A stretch of 33,560 bases of DNA from an uncultured Eubacterium sp. (lineage in GTDB: Bacteria > Bacillota > Clostridia > Peptostreptococcales > Anaerovoracaceae): assembly GCA_905193765.1 (NCBI GenBank), contig CAJJPZ010000007.1, positions 1 to 33,560 of the forward strand. The letters are read 5' to 3'. Shown here piece after piece: positions 8,308 to 15,766 of this stretch. The position numbers and the translations under genes are program-made. The notes beneath the pieces are model-generated. The model saw only the letters and a list, made by a program, of their open reading frames with translations. It was not told the DNA's origin and did no database searches. Positions within the stretch are counted from its first letter, which is position 1; each line of letters starts with the position of its first letter.

Positions 8308-8342
8308 CACTGACAAAATCTTTGAATATAATATAGTCAGTG
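8308..8342 (+). promoter_or_regulatory. Promoter of the FHA-RodA/PBP operon inside an inverted repeat
   Basis: CTGACA (8310-8315) and TATAGT (8332-8337) have a 16-nt spacer. CACTGAC (8308-8314) and GTCAGTG (8336-8342) are exact reverse complements that frame the promoter, overlapping both boxes, and could be an operator. The leader to the ATG at 8419 is about 75 nt and ends in AAAGGAGG. Confidence 0.5.
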
Positions 8343-8418
8343 TGTGCAGATCTGCACTGCTCCGGGGCCCGGCGTGATGCGCCTGCTGCTCCGGCATATG
8401 GGATAAAAGGAGGTTTTA

Positions 8419-11184
8419 ATGGATCTGATGAACACGGTCATAGATATGGCCGGGATATATTTCACAACTATACTGCGCTGGATCTTCATGATCCTGGCAC
8501 TTTTCATACTGGCGCGGCAGATACACTCGCTGCTGAGAGCCCGCAATCCGTCTGAGATATGGGCTTATCTGTCATGTCCTGACGGCAGCAGTGTGCCGCT
8601 GACTCACTGGGAAAATCTCATAGGCCGCGGTCGCGGCTGTGACGTGGTGGTGAACCTGGGCAGCGTTTCCAGGAGTCATGCCACTCTGATCCGGGACTCT
8701 GCAGGCGTATGGAAATACAACGACCTTGAGTCGAAGAATGGCTCTGCCATAAACGGCGTGCCTGTGACTGAACCTACTGAGGTAAAGGGCGGCGACACGA
8801 TAAATATCGGCGGCTCGGATTTTGCACTTTACCCTGTAAGTCTCCAGGAACGTATGGAAAATATCGAAAAGCGTAAAAAGAAGACGCATCCGGTCTCTCC
8901 GTGGCCGTCTCTTGTGGCGCTGACTATATTCCAGATACTGGCCATCGTCCAGTTCAGGATCTCCCTTGGCGACAAATACTCCACGTCTGTCACTGCTGCA
9001 TTCATGCTGGTGTGCATCGTGATGTGGGTCTATGTCATCGTCATGAGGATGTTCAGGCGTGTGGGCTTCGAGATGGAGATGATAGCATTCTTCCTGTCGA
9101 CGCTGAGTATCGCGGTCACATCCACCAAGTTTCCTGAAAGCGCTTTCAAGCAGGCGTTCTGCGTGGCGGCGGGGGTCATCCTGTTCTTCGGGATGTGCTG
9201 GCTGCTCCGGGATCTCAACAGGGCCAAGAAGCTGGTGAGGGTACTGATGGGAGCTGCGGTGATCCTGCTGCTCATAAACCTGATCTTCGGTGACAGCCGC
9301 AACGGATCCACCAACTGGGTCCGCATCGCCGGATTCACTATACAGCCTTCAGAGCTGGTGAAGATAGTCTTCATTTTCGTGGGTTCCGCGACGCTGGATG
9401 AACTGCAGCAAAAGAAAAACCTCACGGTGTTCATGATATTCTCGGTGTTCTGTCTGGGATGTCTGGCTATAATGAAAGACTTCGGTACAGCGCTGATATT
9501 CTTCACTGTGTTCCTGATAATATCGTTCCTGCGAAGCGGGGATTTTTCGAAACTGATACTCACTCTCGGAGCTACAGGTCTGATGGGAATGATGGTCATG
9601 AGATTCAAATATGTTGCTGCCAGATTCGACACCTGGGGCCACGCCTGGGAAGACCCGACTGACGGCGGTTTCCAGATGGTCCAGACCATGTCTGCGTCGG
9701 CCAGCGGAGGATTCGTAGGTCTTGGGGGCGGACAGGGTCATCTCAAATGGGTGGATGCGGCCGAAGCCGATCTGGTGTTCGGACTTCTCGGTGAAGAATG
9801 GGGACTGATCATAGCTGTACTGGCTGTGCTCTGTATCATCACACTGTCAGTCTTTGCTGTGCGGTCCATCATAGCGGGACGTTCTACATACTACAGCATC
9901 GCAGCGTGTGCGGCTACATCCATGTTCATCATGCAGACCATACTCAATGTACTGGGCTCTGTGGATCTGCTGCCCCTCACCGGAGTCACCTTCCCATTCG
10001 TTTCAGCGGGAGGTACCAGTATGATAGCGACCTGGGGACTGCTGGCGTACCTGAAGGCTGCCGATACCCGGCAGAATGCCAGCTTCGCCATACGGCTGGA
10101 TCGCAAGAATGAATTCGATCTCGAGGAATACGAGGACGAACTTTCCGGCGACCGGTATCAGGATCCACGTGATTTCTTCACGCAGTTCGGAGTGACTGCT
10201 GCAAAGCTTAAGAAAGGCCGCGGAGGCGGCGCTGCTGCAGGCGCACCTGTCGATACGCTGCAGGGCGCGGGCAGATGCAGAGGCGGCAGCGATAATGACC
10301 GTATGGAGCGTTATGAACAGATGAGCCGTCAGGCAGCTCAGCGCAGCAGGAAAGGCAGGAAGCCTGATCCTGAAGCCATGAAAGATTATACGGAAGATGC
10401 TCTCAGCGAGACCAGGACGCACATAGGCAGCGATCCTTCGGGCAGCAGAGGGCCGATAAAATACACCAATGTTTCAGATGAGGATTTCTTCGACAGCTTC
10501 AGCAAGGAGCCGTACCGCGAGCCTCCGCGGAGGAAACCGGTATACAACGGCAAGGGACTGTCGAAGGCCGACGATGAATTCCTGACCAAGATGATGGATG
10601 GTCCGTCGGCCAGCTACGAGTCGGACAGAAAGCCGTCGTCTGCAGGACGCAGCAAACCTGCCGGCAGATCATCTTCCGGCAGCGTACCATCCGGATCCTC
10701 CGGCTCGTCCCGTATCAGGACGACATCTGCCCAGGGCAGACAGGCTCCGGCAGGTCGCAGTGCATCCTCCTCGGAAGGCAGGGCCGCAGGTGCATCAAGA
10801 GCTGCCACAGGAACATCCGGACGCGGCAGCAGATCTGCGTCCTCTGGATTGCCTGACGGCACAGGACTGTCTGTCAGCAGAGGCCCTGACGGATGGTCAC
10901 AGGATGCCGGGACCGTGGTATCCGGCAGACCTGCAGGACGTTCCGGTTCTGTATCGGGACGCACACCGGCTGGACGGTCATCAGACACCGCATCGTACTC
11001 TGTCAGCAGGCGCAGGGATGCGTCCGCCGGCAGGTCCCAGGGACACCCGGCCTCAGGACGGAGATCATCCGGAGCTGTACCGGGAACGGGCTCTTCAGAC
11101 AGGCCGTCAGTCCGCAGGAACGCGGACGATAATGTGGAAGAACAGCTGACACTTGAGGATATTTTCGGAGGGGATGACAAATGA
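8419..11184 (+). CDS. FHA-domain / RodA-FtsW SEDS glycosyltransferase fusion with disordered tail
   Basis: This is a 921-residue peptidoglycan glycan-strand polymerase of the SEDS family. One membrane helix (about 10-32) leads into an FHA domain (about 48-140) with the phosphothreonine-binding residues in LIGRGRGCDV, SVSRSHATL and ESKNGSAING. The multi-helix RodA/FtsW core (about 160-560) has NWVRIAGFTIQPSELVK, the catalytic Asp in EADLVFGLLGEEWG, and FPFVSAGGTSMIATWG. A cytoplasmic Arg/Ser/Gly/Pro-rich tail of about 340 residues ends in the acidic EEQLTLEDIFGGDDK. Usual RodA proteins are near 400 residues. AAAGGAGG precedes the ATG. The last 4 nt overlap the start of the penicillin-binding protein, its expected transpeptidase partner. 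Known biology: FHA domains read Ser/Thr-kinase marks, and mycobacterial fha, rodA, pbpA and pkn genes are neighbours. Control by a PknB-type kinase is inferred. Confidence 0.9.
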   Translation: MDLMNTVIDMAGIYFTTILRWIFMILALFILARQIHSLLRARNPSEIWAYLSCPDGSSVPLTHWENLIGRGRGCDVVVNLGSVSRSHATLIRDSAGVWKYNDLESKNGSAINGVPVTEPTEVKGGDTINIGGSDFALYPVSLQERMENIEKRKKKTHPVSPWPSLVALTIFQILAIVQFRISLGDKYSTSVTAAFMLVCIVMWVYVIVMRMFRRVGFEMEMIAFFLSTLSIAVTSTKFPESAFKQAFCVAAGVILFFGMCWLLRDLNRAKKLVRVLMGAAVILLLINLIFGDSRNGSTNWVRIAGFTIQPSELVKIVFIFVGSATLDELQQKKNLTVFMIFSVFCLGCLAIMKDFGTALIFFTVFLIISFLRSGDFSKLILTLGATGLMGMMVMRFKYVAARFDTWGHAWEDPTDGGFQMVQTMSASASGGFVGLGGGQGHLKWVDAAEADLVFGLLGEEWGLIIAVLAVLCIITLSVFAVRSIIAGRSTYYSIAACAATSMFIMQTILNVLGSVDLLPLTGVTFPFVSAGGTSMIATWGLLAYLKAADTRQNASFAIRLDRKNEFDLEEYEDELSGDRYQDPRDFFTQFGVTAAKLKKGRGGGAAAGAPVDTLQGAGRCRGGSDNDRMERYEQMSRQAAQRSRKGRKPDPEAMKDYTEDALSETRTHIGSDPSGSRGPIKYTNVSDEDFFDSFSKEPYREPPRRKPVYNGKGLSKADDEFLTKMMDGPSASYESDRKPSSAGRSKPAGRSSSGSVPSGSSGSSRIRTTSAQGRQAPAGRSASSSEGRAAGASRAATGTSGRGSRSASSGLPDGTGLSVSRGPDGWSQDAGTVVSGRPAGRSGSVSGRTPAGRSSDTASYSVSRRRDASAGRSQGHPASGRRSSGAVPGTGSSDRPSVRRNADDNVEEQLTLEDIFGGDDK

Positions 11185-12542
11185 AGAAAATAGAAAAAAG
11201 AGCTATCATGTGTCTCCTGCTGGCATGTGTCCTCCTGACAGGAGTCGGGATATTCTGCTACAGATACGTCACTCAGGGCGACGACTGGGCGTCATACTCC
11301 GGCAACTACGATGTTTACGAGGACGGCAAACTGACCAAGGGGGCCGTCTATGATACCAACGGCAAGCTCCTTATGAAAAATTCATCCGACGGGATGACTT
11401 TCAATGACAATGTTTCCATCAGACGTGCGCTGATGCATATTACAGGAGACAAGAACAACAATATATCTACGGGCGCCAACAGAGCGTTCACCGATGAAAT
11501 GATCGGCTACGACCTGATCAACGGCGTCTATTCCCTGAACAACAAAGGTGTGGACATCAATCTGACGCTGGACGCCGACATCTGCGCCACCGCCATCGAG
11601 GCTATGGGCGACCGCAGCGGCACCGTAGGCGTATACAACTACAAGACAGGCGAGATCATCTGCATGGTCAGCTCGCCGACATACGATCCGGCCGATCCTC
11701 CGCAGATCTCCTCAGACGATACATCCGGCGTATACATCAACAGGTTCACATCCAGCCGTTTCGTTCCCGGCTCCATATTCAAGCTGGTGACTGCGGCGGC
11801 TGCCATAGAAAATCTCGACGATGTATACACCTGGACCTACAACTGTACGGGTTCAGAGGATTACGGCCACGGGGATACTGTAACGGACATCTCCGCCCAC
11901 GGCACTGTCGACCTGAAAAAGGCGCTGGAAGTTTCGTGCAACTGTTACTTCGGCAAGCTTTCGGAGAAGCTTGGCGGCGATCTGATAAAGGAATATACTG
12001 AGAATCTTGGCCTGACCAAAAGCTATGATATCGACGGTATCAAGACTGCTGAGAGCACTTTCGACTATCCTGACAGTGGCGTCAATCTGGCGTGGACCGG
12101 CATCGGTCAGTACCACGATATGCTGAATCCGTGCTCCATGATGGTATACATGGGAGCCATCGGCAACGGCGGCACTGCAGTGATGCCGAGACTGGTGGAA
12201 CCTACGTCCTTCTGGGATGAGCTGCTGGGCAAGGTGCCTAAAGTTGGCGTGAAGACAAAGGATATGATCGATGCCGAGACGGCGTCGTCTCTCACCGATA
12301 TGATGGCCAACAATGTAGAGCAGCATTACGGCTCGGGCAACTTCCCGGGACTGGACATCTGCGCCAAGTCGGGTACTGCCGAGGTGGGTACCGGCAAGGA
12401 GCCTAATGCGTGGTTCTCGGGGTTCCTGAACGATCCTGACAATCCGTATGCATTCATAGTCCTTGTGGAGAACGGGGGTTACGGTGCTGATGTGGCCGGA
12501 GCGGTTGCCAATACAGTGCTCCAGGCTGCTGTGAATAAATAG
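11181..12542 (+). CDS. Penicillin-binding protein, transpeptidase type (PbpA/class B-like)
   Basis: This is a 453-residue DD-transpeptidase that crosslinks peptidoglycan. A membrane anchor (about 8-28) precedes the extracytoplasmic part. The three active-site motifs are S198-I-F-K201 in VPGSIFK, S252-C-N254 in VSCNCYFG, and K396-S-G-T in CAKSGTAE, so it looks active. It is shorter than PBP2/PBP3 (600-700 residues) and has only a small N-terminal linker domain, like actinobacterial PbpA. Its ATG overlaps the stop of the FHA-RodA gene (ATGA), so the pair are translationally coupled, as expected for a SEDS polymerase and its cognate transpeptidase. Whether the pair acts in septation, elongation or sporulation cannot be told. 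Confidence 0.92.
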   Translation: MKKIEKRAIMCLLLACVLLTGVGIFCYRYVTQGDDWASYSGNYDVYEDGKLTKGAVYDTNGKLLMKNSSDGMTFNDNVSIRRALMHITGDKNNNISTGANRAFTDEMIGYDLINGVYSLNNKGVDINLTLDADICATAIEAMGDRSGTVGVYNYKTGEIICMVSSPTYDPADPPQISSDDTSGVYINRFTSSRFVPGSIFKLVTAAAAIENLDDVYTWTYNCTGSEDYGHGDTVTDISAHGTVDLKKALEVSCNCYFGKLSEKLGGDLIKEYTENLGLTKSYDIDGIKTAESTFDYPDSGVNLAWTGIGQYHDMLNPCSMMVYMGAIGNGGTAVMPRLVEPTSFWDELLGKVPKVGVKTKDMIDAETASSLTDMMANNVEQHYGSGNFPGLDICAKSGTAEVGTGKEPNAWFSGFLNDPDNPYAFIVLVENGGYGADVAGAVANTVLQAAVNK

Positions 12543-12547
12543 CTTGT

Positions 12548-12577
12548 ATCCGGCCGGCATATGCTGCGCCGGATTTT
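12548..12577 (+). terminator. Possible terminator of the FHA-RodA/PBP operon
   Basis: ATCCGGC (12548-12554) pairs with GCCGGAT (12568-12574), followed by TTTT. The U tract is short, so termination may be partial. It begins just after the PBP stop codon. Confidence 0.5.
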
Positions 12578-12622
12578 GCATGATATGTGATAATCAATGA
12601 AAATACCGAGAGGAGTGAAATC

Positions 12623-13645
12623 ATGGACCCCAGTGATCCGAATTTAAAACTGGAGAAAAAAGTCCTTAATGTTTCTTTTGCAGGAAGTGTCGTCTTCCTC
12701 GTCGCCGAGATCATCGTCGCTATATGGACGAAATCAGCTGCTGTGCTGATGGACTGTGTATTCGACATAGCTGATCTGATAATGATCGGGCCTTTCATGG
12801 TGCTGATCCCGCTGCTTTACAAGCCGGTCACCGAAAACAAACCCTATGGTTATTCCCAGGTGGAGTCGCTGTTCGTGATGATCAAGACCGGAATACTGAT
12901 CGGCGTCACCACCTACCTTGTGGTCAGCAGCGTGCGGACGATCATCAGCGGCGGCAACGAGGTAGATGCTTCGATAGTGGCCGTGTACGAGCTGGCTGTG
13001 TCCGTATCCTGCGTTATCGTGTATTTCATCCTTACCCATATAAACAGAAAATTTTCTTCGCCCTCCATCAGGGCTGAGATCTATATCTGGAAGCTGGATT
13101 CCCTCAGTACGCTGGGCGTCGGCATGGGGTTCATCCTCAAGCTGATACTGGAGCATATGGGGTTCACGGCTGTTGGCCCTTATGTGGATCCGGGGATCGC
13201 CATAATCGTTGCAGTAGCACTGCTGAAGGAACCGGTGGGACTTTTCGCGGAGGCGCTGAAAAATCTCATGCTCTTCGCCCCTGACCACGACACCAGCGGC
13301 AGGATCCGCGAGACCTGTGAGAAGGTCCTGCTGCCTTACGGGGTCTACATCAATTTCCTGGATATCATCAAGACCGGTCGCAAGTACTGGATCGACATAT
13401 ATTTCGTCTGCGACAAGGATCTGATCAGTATCACCAGACTCAGGGAGATCCACATGAAGCTGATGGATGCTCTGACTGAGATCCATGAAAGTGTCTTCGT
13501 GGAGCTGGTCCCTGACACCGACAAGGTCAGCGAGAAAACTAAACGCAGGATGGAAGCCGCCCGCAGGCCTGAGAAAGTCAGCTACGTGGCCAGTCGTGAG
13601 AAGAAGCTGATGGAGAAAAAGCAACAGACCAAAAAGTTGCCCTGA
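12623..13645 (+). CDS. Cation diffusion facilitator (CDF) family transporter, divergent metal site
   Basis: This is a 340-residue membrane protein with six predicted helices in the first 200 residues and a cytoplasmic ferredoxin-like dimer domain at the end. CDF proteins export divalent metals by proton exchange. Helix 2 carries the usual D-x-x-x-D pair in VLMDCVFDIAD. Helix 5 reads YIWKLDSLS, in which the Asp is kept but the position of the His of the usual H-x-x-x-D is Ile. The transport site therefore lacks the His typical of zinc exporters, and metal and direction are uncertain. The ATG at 12623 has GAGAGGAG upstream; an in-frame ATG at 12587 has no such site. A Lys-rich C-terminus (REKKLMEKKQQTKKLP) extends beyond the domain. 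It appears to be monocistronic. Confidence 0.8.
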   Translation: MDPSDPNLKLEKKVLNVSFAGSVVFLVAEIIVAIWTKSAAVLMDCVFDIADLIMIGPFMVLIPLLYKPVTENKPYGYSQVESLFVMIKTGILIGVTTYLVVSSVRTIISGGNEVDASIVAVYELAVSVSCVIVYFILTHINRKFSSPSIRAEIYIWKLDSLSTLGVGMGFILKLILEHMGFTAVGPYVDPGIAIIVAVALLKEPVGLFAEALKNLMLFAPDHDTSGRIRETCEKVLLPYGVYINFLDIIKTGRKYWIDIYFVCDKDLISITRLREIHMKLMDALTEIHESVFVELVPDTDKVSEKTKRRMEAARRPEKVSYVASREKKLMEKKQQTKKLP

Positions 13646-13675
13646 TTCGGAAGTTTTTACGGAATTTCAGCAAAA

Positions 13676-13714
13676 ACTATTGATATAAATGATGTTTTTA
13701 GCTAAGTCAATAGT
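13676..13714. repeat. 8-bp inverted repeat at the edge of a decayed gene
   Basis: ACTATTGA (13676-13683) and TCAATAGT (13707-13714) are perfect reverse complements, 23 nt apart. The right arm coincides with the first codons of the DUF4143 remnant, so it may mark the junction of an insertion or deletion. Confidence 0.4.
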
Positions 13715-13903
13715 GATGAGCGCATCTATGTGCAGGTATGCCGCAATCTGCCTGAAGATTCCGATCGTGAGGTTGCCAACCTGCTTGAGATCAAGGACCA
13801 CTACCCTAAATATGTTGTAACGCTGGACGAACTGGCTGCAGGCAACATCAACGGAGTCAGGATCATGCATCTGGCAGATTTCTTACTGAAGAAAGAATAT
13901 TAA
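13706..13903 (+). pseudogene. C-terminal remnant of an AAA+ ATPase with DUF4143 domain
   Basis: A 65-codon open stretch with no start codon of its own reads ERIYVQVCRNL near its beginning, then ANLLEIKDHYPKYVVTLDE, and ends GVRIMHLADFLLKKEY before TAA. From memory this is the signature end of DUF4143 ATPases (nuclease-like domain followed by L-E-I-K-D-x-Y-P-K-Y-V and a final D-F-L-L). Intact members are about 400 residues, so roughly five sixths is missing. A stop codon lies immediately upstream in frame (13703-13705). It is a relic in the 520-nt gap between the CDF and amino-acid transporter genes; the rest of that gap holds inverted repeats and a terminator only. Confidence 0.75.
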
Positions 13904-14006
13904 ACAGTTCCTCTTTCCTGCTTTATAAAACAATGTTACTGAAGAAGCTCCTTACGCTGTTTTAACAATACCACATAATCGCCGGCACAAAAAATACTAA
14001 AACACT

Positions 14007-14045
14007 ATGCTTCGCATACGCCAAAAACATGAATACACGAAGCAT
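14007..14045. repeat. 8-bp inverted repeat in the CDF/ABC gap
   Basis: ATGCTTCG (14007-14014) and CGAAGCAT (14038-14045) are perfect reverse complements separated by 23 nt, the same spacing as the inverted repeat at 13676-13714. Function unknown. Confidence 0.4.
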
Positions 14046-14077
14046 TCTCAAAATTCCCCGTTTATGAGCTCACGAAA

Positions 14078-14126
14078 AAACCGCACAGCATGGTATCTTC
14101 ACAGATACGCATCTGCTGTGCGGTTT
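14078..14126 (-). terminator. Strong terminator of the amino-acid ABC operon
   Basis: AAACCGCACAGCA (14078-14090) pairs perfectly with TGCTGTGCGGTTT (14114-14126), with a further GTATCT/AGATAC helix inside. On the minus strand the hairpin is followed by a run of six U residues. It lies 39 nt past the ATPase stop codon. Confidence 0.88.
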
Positions 14127-14165
14127 CATTTTTTATTCGATTTTTGCTTAAGCTGCTGTACTGTT

Positions 14166-14888
14166 TTACAGGACTTTGCTCAGGAAGCTCTTCGTTCTTT
14201 CGTTCTGAGGATTTCCGAAGAGTTCTTCCGGTGTGCCCTGCTCCATGATCACACCCTGATCGATGAACAGTACCCTGTCGGCTACTTCTCTGGCAAATCC
14301 CATCTCGTGGGTGACGATGACCATGGTCATGCCGTTTTCGGCGAGGTCTTTCATGACAGCCAGCACTTCTCCCACCATCTCCGGGTCCAGCGCCGACGTC
14401 GGCTCGTCGAAGAGCATTATCTCAGGCTTCATGGCCAGCGCTCTGGCTATGGCAACTCTCTGCTTCTGTCCGCCTGACAGCGATGACGGGAAAGCTTCGG
14501 CCTTGTCCGACAGTCCCACTACTCCCAGTATGCGCCTTGCCTCTTTCTCAGCCTCCGGCTTCGCCTGACCTTTGACCTTTACCGGCGCCAGCGTGATGTT
14601 GTCCAGCACGCTCATATGCGGGAACAGATTGAAGTTCTGGAACACCATGCCCAGTTTCTCTCTGATCTGATCTATATCCACGCCGTCAGCGTTTATCTTC
14701 TCGCCGTCCAGGATCACATCTCCCCCGGTAGGCTCCTCCAGAAGGTTGAGACAGCGGAGGAACGTGCTCTTGCCCGATCCCGAAGGTCCGATGACACAGA
14801 CCACTTCTCCGTCGTTGACGGTCTCGTTTATGCCCCTGAGGACATGGAGATCCCCGAAGGATTTTTCAAGATTCCTAACTTCTATCAC
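14166..14888 (-). CDS. Polar amino-acid ABC transporter, ATP-binding protein (GlnQ-like)
   Basis: This is a 240-residue ATPase that powers amino-acid uptake. Walker A is GPSGSGKST near residue 33, the Q-loop is in VFQNFNLFPHM near 82, the signature LSGGQKQRVAIARAL is near 137, Walker B is IMLFDEPTSALD near 158, and the H-loop is VTHEMGFA near 196. VFQNFNLFPHMSVLDNI is diagnostic of the GlnQ/HisP/ArtP polar amino-acid class. The start overlaps the permease end by 14 nt. It is the last gene of a three-gene operon, ended by a strong terminator. The substrate cannot be assigned; glutamine, arginine and cystine are all possible. Confidence 0.95.
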   Translation of the reverse strand: MIEVRNLEKSFGDLHVLRGINETVNDGEVVCVIGPSGSGKSTFLRCLNLLEEPTGGDVILDGEKINADGVDIDQIREKLGMVFQNFNLFPHMSVLDNITLAPVKVKGQAKPEAEKEARRILGVVGLSDKAEAFPSSLSGGQKQRVAIARALAMKPEIMLFDEPTSALDPEMVGEVLAVMKDLAENGMTMVIVTHEMGFAREVADRVLFIDQGVIMEQGTPEELFGNPQNERTKSFLSKVL

Positions 14889-15549
14889 TCTGAGCCAGCC
14901 TCCTCTCTATATATGCCACCAGTCTCGACAGTGTAAGCGTCAGTATCAGATATACCACCGCGACGCCTATGTACGCCTGGAAAGACAGGAATGAGGACGA
15001 CGCCCACAGTGTTCCCCGTCTTGTGACCTCGACTATACCCGCAACTGACAGTATCGAAGTTTCCTTGATAAGTGTGACGAACTCGTTTCCCATGGCCGGT
15101 ACGATGATCTTGAATGCCTGAGGTATCACGACATATCTCATGGTCTGTCCCTGGCTCATACCGAGGGATCTCGCCGCTTCAGACTGTCCTATATCGATGG
15201 CCTGCAGTCCGCTTCTGATTATCTCGGCCATGTACGCCGAACTGTTGATACCGCATGCGATGAATCCCACGATGATCATATGCGCCCAGTTGAACTGCAG
15301 TCCGAAGCTGGACTTCAGCAGCTGCGGCACACCATATGCCAGTATCAGTACCTGTACCAGCAGCGGCGTACCTCTGAGTACATCCACGTATACTGTTGCT
15401 ATACCGCGCAGCAGTTTGTTGCCGGAGCGTTTTGCGATAGCCACCAGCAGACCTATGACCAGTCCGCCAAGTACGGCCACCAGTGATATTATGAGCGTCA
15501 CCGGCACACCCCTTGCCGCAACGACTATTCCCTGTAAATATTCTGCCAA
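14875..15549 (-). CDS. Polar amino-acid ABC transporter permease (HisM/GlnP family), TTG start
   Basis: This is a 224-residue inner-membrane permease. It has about five helices and the EAA loop in SEAARSLGMSQGQTMRYVVIPQA that contacts the ATPase. GTPLLVQVLI and NSSAYMAEIIRSGLQAID are family blocks. The open frame runs upstream to an ATG at 15705, but those 52 residues are Gly/Arg/Cys-rich and not permease-like. A GGGAGG lies 7 nt before a TTG at 15549, which gives LAEYLQGIVVAARGVPVTL, a normal beginning and length. The start therefore appears to be TTG. A 217-nt gap with two hairpins separates it from the binding-protein gene. Confidence 0.93.
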   Translation of the reverse strand: MAEYLQGIVVAARGVPVTLIISLVAVLGGLVIGLLVAIAKRSGNKLLRGIATVYVDVLRGTPLLVQVLILAYGVPQLLKSSFGLQFNWAHMIIVGFIACGINSSAYMAEIIRSGLQAIDIGQSEAARSLGMSQGQTMRYVVIPQAFKIIVPAMGNEFVTLIKETSILSVAGIVEVTRRGTLWASSSFLSFQAYIGVAVVYLILTLTLSRLVAYIERRLAQSDRS

Positions 15550-15622
15550 AATAATTCCTCCCGAATCGTAACGATAGACTCCACAGCCTGTCCCGGATAC
15601 GGCACCGGCCGGAAGCCTTCCC

Positions 15623-15651
15623 CCCGGACACCTGCGATATGCCTGTCCGGG
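15623..15651. other. Stable hairpin between binding-protein and permease genes
   Basis: CCCGGACA (15623-15630) and TGTCCGGG (15644-15651) form a perfect 8-bp stem with a 13-nt loop. There is no following U run on the minus strand. It may protect the upstream binding-protein mRNA from 3' decay. Confidence 0.5.
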
Positions 15652-15661
15652 AAAAACCGAA

Positions 15662-15706
15662 ATTGACCTCCGGCCGGGCATATCGCCACCCGTACCAAAG
15701 GTCAAT
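15662..15706 (-). promoter_or_regulatory. Attenuator-like hairpin downstream of the binding-protein gene
   Basis: ATTGACCT (15662-15669) pairs with AGGTCAAT (15699-15706), with a GC-rich inner helix. On the minus strand it is followed by TTTCGGTTTTT, an interrupted U tract. Partial termination here would give more binding protein than permease, as is common in these operons. Confidence 0.5.
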
Positions 15707-15766
15707 CTTTGATTTTCATTTTCCTGTGCTCTGTTCAGACCTTCAGGACTTTGCGCCCTTCAGACT

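Noticed and set aside
10614..11180. Long open frame on the minus strand opposite the RodA tail (188 residues).
   Set aside because: It is the complement of the low-complexity Arg/Ser/Gly coding region, has no ribosome site or domain, and fully overlaps a well-supported gene.
12734..13624. Minus-strand open frame of 296 residues opposite the CDF gene.
   Set aside because: Its composition (His/Asp/Gln-rich without hydrophobic pattern) is that of a shadow frame, and the plus strand has a recognisable transporter.
13667..13870. Minus-strand 67-residue frame in the CDF/ABC gap.
   Set aside because: The plus strand of the same bases reads as the conserved end of a DUF4143 ATPase, which explains the open frame.
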